The notes below the pieces were generated by a model, which made no database searches, was not told the DNA's origin, and was given only the letters and a program-made list of their open reading frames with translations. The position numbers were made by a program, and so were the translations under genes. A stretch of DNA of 61,877 nt from Leptospira sp. (GTDB lineage Bacteria; Spirochaetota; Leptospiria; Leptospirales; Leptospiraceae): assembly GCA_027531445.1 (NCBI GenBank), contig JAPZRK010000025.1, forward strand, positions 1 to 61,877, read 5' to 3'. Positions 17,565 to 25,919 of the stretch are shown here, piece after piece; position 1 is the stretch's first letter, and the number at the start of each line of letters is the position of its first letter.

Positions 17565-18217
17565 AAGCGGCAAAAAAATACTTCGCAAAATTTACTCATT
17601 CAGTTAGGCAAAACAAAGAACGTCTGTTTCATATTTGTCTGGTTTTAAGTATTCTCCTTCACACCGGATCTTATGCCGCATATAAAATTAGCCAAATGAA
17701 ACCTGATGAAGTTGTTACGGATTCCTCGGATTTTGAAGATGTTGATTTTAACTTTGAAGAGATACCACCAGAATTGATCGGAGGGACATCTTCGCCAGCA
17801 CCTGTAGAGAAAAGTGAATGGGTGGAAGGAAGCAATAAAGACAAAGAAGATCAACCTGATAATTCCGATCTCAATCCAAATCAATTGTCTGGAAATGGAA
17901 CGGACAAAGATGGTTATATGTTTTCTTGGAATGGTGACAAACCTCCAACTCCTATTGTCGACTTTGACTTAAAGGATTATTTCCCACCCCAAGCAAGAGC
18001 CGCAAACATCTCAGAAAAAACAGTGATTGTGCAAGTTCAAGTCAACGAAGATGGCAGTCTTGAATCGGCACGAATTGTATCTGGCAAAGCAGGTTATGGA
18101 TTCGACGATGCGGCGATGAAGGTAATCAAAAGAATTCGATTTAGCCCTGGTTATGTGCAAGGCCAACCCAAAAAGATGGCTCATAGGTTGCCGATCAATT
18201 TTAATTTGGAAGACTAA
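17561..18217 (+). CDS. tonB: TonB-family energy transducer
   Basis: 218 residues. A short basic N-terminus precedes one membrane segment (about 22-42), then an acidic, Pro/Ser/Asn-rich periplasmic linker (about 45-135) in place of the usual Pro-Lys rod, then a TonB C-terminal domain (about 140-218, with VIVQVQVNEDGSLESARIVSG and a final LPINFNLED). It links the ExbBD motor to the receptor. The adjacent receptor makes this a dedicated rather than a general TonB. Confidence 0.9.
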   Translation: MKAAKKYFAKFTHSVRQNKERLFHICLVLSILLHTGSYAAYKISQMKPDEVVTDSSDFEDVDFNFEEIPPELIGGTSSPAPVEKSEWVEGSNKDKEDQPDNSDLNPNQLSGNGTDKDGYMFSWNGDKPPTPIVDFDLKDYFPPQARAANISEKTVIVQVQVNEDGSLESARIVSGKAGYGFDDAAMKVIKRIRFSPGYVQGQPKKMAHRLPINFNLED

Positions 18218-18219
18218 CA

Positions 18220-20136
18220 TTGAAACGGTCTTTATGGAATCCGATAGAGACCATTCTATCTAGTCCGTTTCTTAGTCTTTCTCTCTTCCTAATATCAATT
18301 TTTGCAATTTTACACTTTTATTTAATTCTACCCTATTTCTCGCCGAAAACTGAATCCTCTCCTGAGTCCATCACGGCGCCATTAGCCGATAACTCGCATT
18401 ATATTGTTGGCGATATTGTAAAAACTCCGTCCGGTCTATACGATTTTAAAAATTTAAATGAAAGTGAATGGCCAAATTTAGACACCTGGATTGACACAGA
18501 CGCACTTCTTCGTATAGCGAACAATCCGATCACATGGATACGAATCAAAGGAACAAACATCGATCATCTACCTGAAGCGTATTGTTTATTGGATCATAAT
18601 GGCGGTAATTTTCAGGCTTTCAATCATCAAGGTAAACTTATTTACCAGTATGGAAATCCTGACAATATGGATCAAATTCCAAATTTACTAGATACAGATT
18701 ATTCTTGGGTAAATTTAGGCAAAGAAAATACAGAATACTATTACATTCGTTTTGTGCACAAAAAGGGGCATCTATTTGGTCTTAATGTTGTACAAAATCG
18801 CATCGGCTCACAGAGCGAGCTACTCAGAACCTTTGCAAAAGCAAATCTACTTTCCCTTTACTTAAATTCATTTTTTCTAATATTTGGACTCATCTGTGCA
18901 TTGGTTTACCTAACACAATACAGAAAAAAATACTATACACTATTAGATTTTTCGATATTTACATTTTTAATCGGCTGTCTTGGGTTTTCAACAAATGATT
19001 ACATTCGTTATCTTAGCAATGACAGATATAGCATCTATATCCTATCCACAATATTTGCAAATATTGTTTTCATCCCTATGCACTCGGGACTTAAACGATT
19101 ATTTGGACCTGGCAAATATAATATTCTAAATTGGTTGATTATTGCCAATGTAATCATAGGTACTTTCGATATGATTTTAGGCATAAACCTAAATGAACAT
19201 GCAGATATTCTATTGCCAGTTTTTCTAAAACTTCGGATTTTGTTTATTTCATTTTCTGTAGCAAACATTATTGGCCCCATCGTTGTTGCTTACTTTGCTT
19301 GGAAACGTGGTAACGAAATTGGTTTTGGTCATTTAGTTGGTTTCTCGATTACTTTGACTTTCATGTTGGTTGAAATCTACTTTTCTTTTCAGGATCGTAC
19401 CTCTTTCGGAAACGTCGCGTATTGGGGAGTGTTATTCGGGGTCTTTGCTCAAGGATTAGCTCTCGAAAAATTGTTTTTTTCAAACAATCAAAAAATGAAA
19501 GAGTTTGAGGCATCACTGCTTACTGCAGAAAAATCTTTGCGTGAAGTGCAACTCACAACATTACAAACAAAACTTAGCCCTCATTATCTATTCAATTCAT
19601 TGAACACCATTCATGCATTACACTTAACAAAATCAGAACAAGTTGGTGATGCCATTTTGCGTCTTGCAAATAACTATCGATTCTTATCAGACAAAACAGA
19701 CCTCGCTTTGATTCCATTTGAGGAAGAGTGGGAGTTTGTCGTAGATTTTTTGCATCTTCAAAAACTTAGATTTTTTGATACTGTCAAGATTCACTTAAGC
19801 AAAGAAGGTGATTTTTTAAACGTCAAAATCCCTCCCCTCACGATACAGCCGATAGTCGAAAATTCTTTTAAACATGGATTTCGAAATGCATCTTCTGATC
19901 ATTGGATGATCGATATTTCTGCAAAAATTGAAAACAACAATCTAGTCTTAAAAATTTCAGACAATGGAAGTGGGATCAAAGATGAACAATTAGAATCAGA
20001 TAGCTTTATTTGGACTCGTTCGCTTGGAAATATAAAAGCAAGACTTGCCCATCATTTCGAATATTGCAAAGTTTCGATTTCTAAGAATAATCCTTCAGGA
20101 ATTGTCACAAACATCCTCATAGAAAAAGTCAATTAA
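18220..20136 (+). CDS. LytS-type sensor histidine kinase
   Basis: 638 residues starting at a TTG two bases after the tonB stop. It has an N-terminal membrane anchor, a periplasmic domain (about 45-200), seven predicted membrane segments (about 205-425), a short coiled coil and a His_kinase domain with LSPHYLFNSLNTIHAL (phospho-acceptor His) and a HATPase with QPIVENSFKHG and DNGSGI. This family pairs with LytTR regulators, and one is encoded at the head of the cluster. The pair probably controls the TonB genes that lie between them. The 3' end overlaps the convergent sco gene by 8 bases. Confidence 0.9.
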   Translation: MKRSLWNPIETILSSPFLSLSLFLISIFAILHFYLILPYFSPKTESSPESITAPLADNSHYIVGDIVKTPSGLYDFKNLNESEWPNLDTWIDTDALLRIANNPITWIRIKGTNIDHLPEAYCLLDHNGGNFQAFNHQGKLIYQYGNPDNMDQIPNLLDTDYSWVNLGKENTEYYYIRFVHKKGHLFGLNVVQNRIGSQSELLRTFAKANLLSLYLNSFFLIFGLICALVYLTQYRKKYYTLLDFSIFTFLIGCLGFSTNDYIRYLSNDRYSIYILSTIFANIVFIPMHSGLKRLFGPGKYNILNWLIIANVIIGTFDMILGINLNEHADILLPVFLKLRILFISFSVANIIGPIVVAYFAWKRGNEIGFGHLVGFSITLTFMLVEIYFSFQDRTSFGNVAYWGVLFGVFAQGLALEKLFFSNNQKMKEFEASLLTAEKSLREVQLTTLQTKLSPHYLFNSLNTIHALHLTKSEQVGDAILRLANNYRFLSDKTDLALIPFEEEWEFVVDFLHLQKLRFFDTVKIHLSKEGDFLNVKIPPLTIQPIVENSFKHGFRNASSDHWMIDISAKIENNNLVLKISDNGSGIKDEQLESDSFIWTRSLGNIKARLAHHFEYCKVSISKNNPSGIVTNILIEKVN

Positions 20137-20719
20137 GCACTCTGAGACTGTTTGCTAATGTAACAGGTGATGTACCTCCCGGGTACACAGCTATTTGTTG
20201 CAACTTATGATCTAATACAAAAATAAAATTGGAATGATCTATGCTATATGTGTTTCCTGTAGCTACTTTTCGATTGGTGATTCCGAATAGTCCTTCCACT
20301 TTTCCTAAACTTTCACTTGAAGGAGAGAGTGCGATGAGTTTGCCACCTTGAAACTGGTTTACATACTTTGAAAGTAATAGTGGATCATCTCGTTCGGGAT
20401 CAAGTGTAACAAATATAAATCGAAAGTCTTTGGCTTTGGGACCAAGGATCAACGCAGTTTTAGAAAAATTGGTAAGAGCCAGTGGACACATATCTGGACA
20501 ATGCGAAAAACCAAAGTACAAAACTGATTTTCCTTCATTCCAAAATGTTTTTGGTAAGTACTTCCCGTCAGGTAAGATAAAACTCAGTTCCGACAATGAA
20601 CTTTTATTTTTTGGATCATTGTTTGGAAAAGATTGATAATATAATTTGCAATTGCTGTTTAAAAACAGAACTCCCATTAAAATAGAAATGACCGGTTTCA
20701 CTAGACAGCGACGATCCAT
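20129..20719 (-). CDS. Sco1/SenC/PrrC-type copper chaperone lipoprotein
   Basis: 196 residues. The thioredoxin-like fold has the copper-binding FSHCPDMCP motif and the distal His in SIDHSNF. A hydrophobic N-terminus ends LNSNC, a possible lipobox, so it is anchored facing the periplasm. The ATG at 20719 is supported by a GGAGG seven bases upstream, inside the oxidase gene that it overlaps by 19 bases; a GTG at 20701 is the alternative. Sco proteins normally metallate the CuA site of cytochrome oxidase. Here no cox gene is near, and the multicopper oxidase or the cupredoxin protein of the same operon is the more likely client. Confidence 0.88.
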   Translation of the reverse strand: MDRRCLVKPVISILMGVLFLNSNCKLYYQSFPNNDPKNKSSLSELSFILPDGKYLPKTFWNEGKSVLYFGFSHCPDMCPLALTNFSKTALILGPKAKDFRFIFVTLDPERDDPLLLSKYVNQFQGGKLIALSPSSESLGKVEGLFGITNRKVATGNTYSIDHSNFIFVLDHKLQQIAVYPGGTSPVTLANSLRVLN

Positions 20720-21765
20720 CCCATACCTCCATTCTCAGCCATTTGTGTTTGGTGAGGGTGAAACATATATCTACCTTTTTTTGGGAGTGTAAACTCAATC
20801 ACAGCACGTTCGGTAGGTCCTAATGTTACGACATCGGAATGACCATCGGGCATAACACTTCCCAGGTTACGTATGATATCAAAAGTTTGAGCGTGTAAAT
20901 GAAATGTAAAAACAGAATCACGTTCCAATAAGTTTTGGATATAAAATCGAACTCTTTCACCTACTGGTACTTTCATCGGGTAACGATCGTAAATACCAGC
21001 AACTCCATTCCAAGTGTAGTAGTCATTCCTACCTTTGTTTTTAGTATCCCATCCAGAGAAAATAAGTACAAATTCATGTGCAGGTTTTCGAGGAACGATC
21101 GGATCAACTAACAATGTTCCAAAAAGTCCCTTTGCCGTATGTAAGATGAGAGGCGGTACATGGCAATGATAAGGATGCATTCCCACAGGACCTGCTGTGA
21201 TTTTATATGTCCTTTCCCCAAATGCCGGAATGGGCTCCCATCCATCTTCATTCGGGTCATGAGAGCCATGAAAATGAAGCGAGTGTGGGTCTGGACTGGA
21301 ATTGCGCACTTTGATGTGAAGCTCATCGCCAACGGTTGCTCTTAAGATTGGTCCTGGCACTTGCCCGTCAAATGTCCATGCCGAATATCCTACATTATGT
21401 GCAATGTCGACATTCAAAGGGAACACGTTCATTTCCATCTTTTTGACTTTGTTTTGATTGCGTTTAAAGTTCGGAGGGAAATAGAATCGTTCGGTATATG
21501 AGGAAGTAATAAAAAATGGTGGATGCGCCATACTTCCGTACTGATTGGTAGCGCGCAGGCTTCCGTTGGCACCTAAGCTTGTATCATAATTGGATGTTGA
21601 GTTGGTAGGATTACTTATGTAAGCATTGTTAGTGGATTCGGGACTGGAACAAATATCACCATTCAAACTTTCTCGTGTGTTTCCTCTCGAAAAAGACCCA
21701 ATGATGGATCCAAAAAGTCCCGATATCCCAAATCCAAGAGTTGTTAAAAAACTCTTTCGATCCAT
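20701..21765 (-). CDS. Two-domain multicopper oxidase
   Basis: 354 residues, a two-cupredoxin length. Four HxH pairs expected for a trinuclear copper site are present: LHFHG, YHCHV, FHLHAQ and FHPHQ. The type 1 copper site is in domain 1: His in PHSL, Cys201 in YHC, His209 in LILH. The residue at the usual axial Met position is Leu (KGLFG), which normally raises redox potential. NirK-type nitrite reductases share the domain-1 site but lack four HxH pairs, so a laccase-like oxidase is preferred. The N-terminal signal reads DRKSFLTTLGFGISG, similar to a Tat signal with RK instead of RR. Four bases separate it from the membrane gene upstream. Confidence 0.88.
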   Translation of the reverse strand: MDRKSFLTTLGFGISGLFGSIIGSFSRGNTRESLNGDICSSPESTNNAYISNPTNSTSNYDTSLGANGSLRATNQYGSMAHPPFFITSSYTERFYFPPNFKRNQNKVKKMEMNVFPLNVDIAHNVGYSAWTFDGQVPGPILRATVGDELHIKVRNSSPDPHSLHFHGSHDPNEDGWEPIPAFGERTYKITAGPVGMHPYHCHVPPLILHTAKGLFGTLLVDPIVPRKPAHEFVLIFSGWDTKNKGRNDYYTWNGVAGIYDRYPMKVPVGERVRFYIQNLLERDSVFTFHLHAQTFDIIRNLGSVMPDGHSDVVTLGPTERAVIEFTLPKKGRYMFHPHQTQMAENGGMGWIVAV

Positions 21766-21769
21766 AAAA

Positions 21770-22081
21770 TTAAATTTGAGAAATCAAACTCAATCCCCAA
21801 ACAATCATAAGTATAACGAAACCACCGATTACCGTAGTAAACGTTACCTTTTTTTCATAGGTGGAATCGTTAGAAAGTAAGTAAAACCCACCTCCAAACA
21901 TTGGAACCAAAAGGATAACAAAGGACCAGAGGATCGATTTGTTTTGAGAAATGTCTTTTTTTTGAGACAAATCAAACAAAGCCATCGGTGCCCAAATTGA
22001 TGTGAGAACGAAAGGCAAATAGTACGCGTATGAACCTAAGAAGTAAGTCCAAGCACTTGCTGTTGAGAGTGTTGTTTCCAT
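21770..22081 (-). CDS. Small membrane protein of the copper operon
   Basis: 103 residues with three hydrophobic segments (about 12-35, 48-68 and 78-100). The layout FALFDL..KKDIS..KSILWSFVILLVPMFGG...YL resembles the PLDc_N-type membrane domain. A similar two-segment membrane region ends the protein encoded upstream. Function unknown; its place between the cupredoxin fusion and the oxidase suggests a role as membrane anchor or assembly partner. Confidence 0.65.
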   Translation of the reverse strand: METTLSTASAWTYFLGSYAYYLPFVLTSIWAPMALFDLSQKKDISQNKSILWSFVILLVPMFGGGFYLLSNDSTYEKKVTFTTVIGGFVILMIVWGLSLISQI

Positions 22082-22097
22082 ATAAATCTCCTAATTT

Positions 22098-24083
22098 CTA
22101 AATCATCGGTGTTGCAACTCGAGTGATTGCATACACTGCTAAAAGTAATATTGTAAAAAAGAAACCAATGCCACCAAAAACAATGGAATTTGTAATTCTT
22201 CTTGGAACGAGGCTATCCTTAGAATACAAAGCGATCAATGCTCCCACAAATGGAAAAAGTATGAGCGTAAGGTAAGGGATACTAGATCGAAACAAATCGC
22301 TCTCTTGCACTTTTCGATGTAATAGATCTAAGACCGCAAGACCTGTCCAAGAAGCGAAGATCGTGAATGGTAAGAAAAAACCTATGAGATGGAAAAACCA
22401 AGTTTTTAAAGTACCTGGATAGTGAACACGAAGTCCAGAGGTGAATAAGGAAGCATTTTTCTGATAAGAATCCACTTCTGCCGCGGAAATGGATGGCAAC
22501 TCCGCTTTCTCAATCAAAGATCGATTTGATTCAAATACGTCATGAGCAGGAAGTATACTTGAAAAATATTCCTTAGGCATATTTTCTTGGTTTGGTGGTG
22601 CAGGCTGATTTTTGTAGGAAGGTAGTGTAAAATCTCCGAGACTCGCCTGGACAAACAGTGCCAATAGGCCAATTGTGGAGGACATATCTCCAGTCCAAGG
22701 GTAACGGAGAGTGCCGCAACCTTGCATGGTCTCAAGCATCGGAGGACTGGATACATGATACGAATTGTTTTCAAAGCAATTTCCAACATTAACTGGACCA
22801 CTCAGTGCCATGTCACCGCGACCAGAGGAAAAAACTGTATTGTTGCGAATTTGATTGTGATTGGAAATCCAAAGATTTTCATCAATATTCATAGTTACGA
22901 GTATTCCATAATTATTATGATTGAATACAACATTGCCATCGACAATATTCTCCAATCCACCCAATACACCGATCCCATTCCCGATGGATGGTATTTCCAA
23001 TTTTTTGGAAGGTGCATCTAAATTGTTATTATCATACACCAAGTTCTTTTTGATGACGATGCTCTTCTGAGGTGGTAACAATTCTCTATCGAGGGTATTG
23101 GGACCAATACCCAATTGATTTTTTCTCCAGACGGAAGAGAGTAGATATAAATTACCACTAGCATTGGTCCCTGAATAGCCGAGCGCATTGTTTTCTGCGA
23201 TCACATCATAAACAATGGCATTACATGGATTACACTGACCAATATAAAATCCCGAATCCGGTGAACCAGATCCATAGGAATGTTCAATCAGTCCGTCCGT
23301 TGAATCGAATGCATAGACACCATAATCACCATTATTGTATGCGGTGATATAAGAACCTCGATAGCCTTTCACCCCTGTCCAATACACACCATTTAAAGTC
23401 GCATTGCGGGTCGTTATGTTCTCAACACTGACTCCATCTGCTCCGACTACCATAATTCCATTGCCTCGGAGAAATTCACCATCGATGATGGTTTCGCTTC
23501 GGTCTTCCCCACGGATGATAAGAGAAGGTGTCGTAACCACAACTTCTTCTTTATAAACTCCTCTTGCGACTAAAATCAAATCGCCTGGAGTGGCGGCATC
23601 CACAGCATTTTGAATGGTCGGATACCCACTTGGCACCTTACGTGTGATACCTGACCAAACTTTTGAAATCTTAGATTTACTGACATTAGTTTGAGGATTA
23701 AAAGTAGCATTGCCGATCACAGCAACGCCTGTCATACCGACCTTCCCATCCGGTGATGAATGAAACGAACAAAAATAAGGAAAGACTCCATCTTCTGGAA
23801 AAACTACATCAGTTTGAGCACCTCGAAACATTGCCGAATTACCATAGGAAGTTTCCGTAGTCCATGATTTATCGACGCTTATGGCATTGTGAGGGTTATT
23901 TCCTTCATTTACAAAACGGATTTTACCACCCTTAAACGTTTTAATCACAGGCGGGTGAAATGCATTGTCCATCATCGTAACATGGACAAAAGCCTGAGAT
24001 GCAGGGTCCTCGCCACTACAAAAGGAAAGATTGAGTGACAGTAAAATGAAAAAGAGGAAATGCAATGAATGTTTGAATTTCAT
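22098..24083 (-). CDS. Lipoprotein fusing a cupredoxin, a NosD-like beta-helix and membrane segments
   Basis: 661 residues. The signal peptide ends LSFC (lipid Cys22). Residues about 30-125 are a plastocyanin/azurin-like domain whose copper ligands are visible: His65 (NPHNA), Cys105, His108 and Met117 (FCSFH...GM). Residues about 145-480 form a right-handed parallel beta-helix (NosD/CASH type: YPTIQNAVDAATPGDLILVARGVY, then repeats such as NNDYGVYAF and NNYGILV). The last 100 residues hold three hydrophobic segments. First structural gene of the copper operon after the TetR gene. NosD handles copper-site assembly in N2O reductase; a copper delivery or electron transfer role here is inference. 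Confidence 0.85.
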   Translation of the reverse strand: MKFKHSLHFLFFILLSLNLSFCSGEDPASQAFVHVTMMDNAFHPPVIKTFKGGKIRFVNEGNNPHNAISVDKSWTTETSYGNSAMFRGAQTDVVFPEDGVFPYFCSFHSSPDGKVGMTGVAVIGNATFNPQTNVSKSKISKVWSGITRKVPSGYPTIQNAVDAATPGDLILVARGVYKEEVVVTTPSLIIRGEDRSETIIDGEFLRGNGIMVVGADGVSVENITTRNATLNGVYWTGVKGYRGSYITAYNNGDYGVYAFDSTDGLIEHSYGSGSPDSGFYIGQCNPCNAIVYDVIAENNALGYSGTNASGNLYLLSSVWRKNQLGIGPNTLDRELLPPQKSIVIKKNLVYDNNNLDAPSKKLEIPSIGNGIGVLGGLENIVDGNVVFNHNNYGILVTMNIDENLWISNHNQIRNNTVFSSGRGDMALSGPVNVGNCFENNSYHVSSPPMLETMQGCGTLRYPWTGDMSSTIGLLALFVQASLGDFTLPSYKNQPAPPNQENMPKEYFSSILPAHDVFESNRSLIEKAELPSISAAEVDSYQKNASLFTSGLRVHYPGTLKTWFFHLIGFFLPFTIFASWTGLAVLDLLHRKVQESDLFRSSIPYLTLILFPFVGALIALYSKDSLVPRRITNSIVFGGIGFFFTILLLAVYAITRVATPMI

Positions 24084-24092
24084 AATTTACCT

Positions 24093-24114
24093 AATGTGAG
24101 GAAAAGCTCACATT
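24093..24114. promoter_or_regulatory. Inverted repeat in the 5' leader of the copper operon
   Basis: AATGTGAG and CTCACATT face each other across six bases, ending nine bases before the start of the cupredoxin gene. It is a likely operator for the TetR protein encoded immediately upstream, or an RNA hairpin next to the ribosome site. It resembles a CRP site but the spacing between TGTGA and TCACA is eight, not six. Confidence 0.5.
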
Positions 24115-24163
24115 TTAGAGAAAGATAATGACTTCAAAAAAAATGTCAAATAAAATAAAACTT

Positions 24164-24811
24164 CTAACGGAATGATTGGAAATAAAAACCCAAAAGTTGG
24201 TTTAATTCGGCAATTGCTTGTCTTTGTTTGACCGCACTTGATTTCGGATTTCTTAGTAGAGAACGATAGACAGCATCGACGATTTCAACGGTCATACGTG
24301 AGATAACAAGGGAACGTTCCCGAGAAAGCTTGGGAAAAAGCGGGACGAATAGTTCTTGTACTAACGTTTTTGCAAATCGTTCATTACTTTTAAAATCCAG
24401 CTCAAGTAGTTTTGGGTGAGTATACAATATTGATTGTAATATCACATTTTCTTTCACTTCTTCCATTGTTTCTTCAAATGAAACGAGTATTTCCGACGCC
24501 AAAGAAAATGTAAACTTTGTCGACTTTCCTTTTCTATATGTTTCAACAATGGGTTTGATTTTTTTAAAAAATACACCGTGTAGCTTCAGATAGGTTTCTT
24601 CGGCCACTGCAAAGATGATAGTTTCCTTATTCGGAAAAAATTGATAAAGGGAACCAACCGAGATTCCAGATCGCGACGCAATGAGATCCGTTGTCGTATT
24701 TTCATAACCTATTTCTGCAATGGTCTCGAAGGTAACTTCGAGTATCTTTTGAAAGCGTTCCTTGGATCTTTTTTGCTTTGGGGCTTTTCTCGGCCCTATC
24801 ATTTTATGCAT
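24164..24811 (-). CDS. TetR/AcrR-family regulator
   Basis: 215 residues. The N-terminal helix-turn-helix (about 15-60) reads AEIGYENTTTDLIASRSGISVGSLYQFFPNKE, typical of TetR. The C-terminal ligand domain is unassigned. It is 80 bases upstream of the copper operon in the same direction, with an inverted repeat in between, and divergent from the lipase gene. It probably regulates one or both. Confidence 0.85.
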   Translation of the reverse strand: MHKMIGPRKAPKQKRSKERFQKILEVTFETIAEIGYENTTTDLIASRSGISVGSLYQFFPNKETIIFAVAEETYLKLHGVFFKKIKPIVETYRKGKSTKFTFSLASEILVSFEETMEEVKENVILQSILYTHPKLLELDFKSNERFAKTLVQELFVPLFPKLSRERSLVISRMTVEIVDAVYRSLLRNPKSSAVKQRQAIAELNQLLGFYFQSFR

Positions 24812-24934
24812 TTTCTTCTTCTAAGCCTGTTCCTTCTCTTCTAAAGATTCTGATTTGTCCATGTTTTTTTCTAAAAAAATCTGGTGGAAAGTGAGCATGT
24901 AATCAAAAATTGCCTATTAAGAGGTCGACCGAAC

Positions 24935-25864
24935 TTGAAATCAACAACATTCACATTTAAAGATGACACGGGATTAGATATATTTGTATACAAATGGGCA
25001 CCTGATACGGGTACGGTGAAGGGTTCGATTCAAATAGCGCACGGTATGGCTGAACATGCCGCTAGGTATGAAAGATTTGCGACTGCATTAACAAATGCGG
25101 GTTATGTGGTTTATGCAAACGACCACCGTGGACATGGGAAGACTGCCGGTACCCTCGAAAAAGCAGGAATTTATGGCGATAAGGACGGATTCCAATTGGT
25201 TGTTGGTAATATGCACCAACTCACTGGCATCATCAAAAAAGAAAATCCTGGATCCCCGATTTTTTTATTCGGTCACAGTATGGGTTCTTTTTTAACTCAA
25301 GGTTACCTTTCACTCTATGGATCTGAACTGACAGGCTGTATCTTATCTGGATCCGCTGGAAATGGCGGTGCACTTGTATCTGTTGGTCATTTTATTGCTA
25401 CACTCATTTCTATGATTGGTGGAAGAAACCAAAAAAGTAAATTCTTAGATATGATGAGCTTCGGTGCATTTAACAATGCATTCAAACCAAATCGCACTGC
25501 TTTCGACTGGTTGAGTCGAGACAATGCTGAAGTTGATAAGTACATCAACGACCCATGGTGCGGATTTATTTGTACGGCAGGATTTTTTGCAGATCTTACT
25601 GCAGGTCTTTTATGGATTCACAAATCACAAACGATCAAACAAATTCCGGTCAATTTGCCTATTTACTTTGTATCAGGTTCAAAAGATCCAGTCAGCGCCG
25701 AAACTAAAACAATCCAGGAGCTTATCAAAGAATATAAAAATGCAGGGATCAAGGATGTGACTTTTAAATTTTATGAGAACGCACGTCATGAAATTCTCAA
25801 TGAAACCAATAAAGAAGAAGTAACTACAGATATATTGAACTGGATTTCTTCACATAACAAATAA
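24935..25864 (+). CDS. Alpha/beta hydrolase, monoacylglycerol lipase/lysophospholipase type
   Basis: About 309 residues. It shows AHGMAEHAARY (oxyanion), NDHRGHGKT, nucleophile elbow GHSMGS and a late NARHEILNE with the catalytic His, all typical of bacterial MAGL/PldB-like enzymes. The TTG at 24935 has AAGAGGT nine bases upstream and gives the standard N-terminus; a GTG at 24884 in the same frame lacks a ribosome site. No signal peptide, so it is probably cytoplasmic and hydrolyses monoacylglycerols or lysolipids. Divergent from the TetR gene. Confidence 0.88.
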   Translation: MKSTTFTFKDDTGLDIFVYKWAPDTGTVKGSIQIAHGMAEHAARYERFATALTNAGYVVYANDHRGHGKTAGTLEKAGIYGDKDGFQLVVGNMHQLTGIIKKENPGSPIFLFGHSMGSFLTQGYLSLYGSELTGCILSGSAGNGGALVSVGHFIATLISMIGGRNQKSKFLDMMSFGAFNNAFKPNRTAFDWLSRDNAEVDKYINDPWCGFICTAGFFADLTAGLLWIHKSQTIKQIPVNLPIYFVSGSKDPVSAETKTIQELIKEYKNAGIKDVTFKFYENARHEILNETNKEEVTTDILNWISSHNK

Positions 25865-25879
25865 AAACGTGACTCGATA

Positions 25880-25912
25880 GACTAGGCATATCATCAAAGA
25901 ATGTGCCTAGTC
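25880..25912. terminator. Bidirectional terminator hairpin between convergent genes
   Basis: GACTAGGCA and TGCCTAGTC form a 9-bp perfect stem with a 15-base loop in the 55-base gap between the lipase gene and the TPM gene. There is no long T-run, but position between convergent genes supports a terminator or transcript-end hairpin. Confidence 0.5.
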
Positions 25913-25919
25913 CTTCCAA

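Noticed and set aside
20701..21765. NirK-type copper nitrite reductase
   Set aside because: Domain 1 looks similar (YHC and an upstream PH), but four HxH pairs point to a trinuclear multicopper oxidase and the axial Met is Leu.
24093..24114. CRP/cAMP receptor site
   Set aside because: TGTGA and TCACA are present but separated by eight bases instead of six, and the position is right at the start codon.
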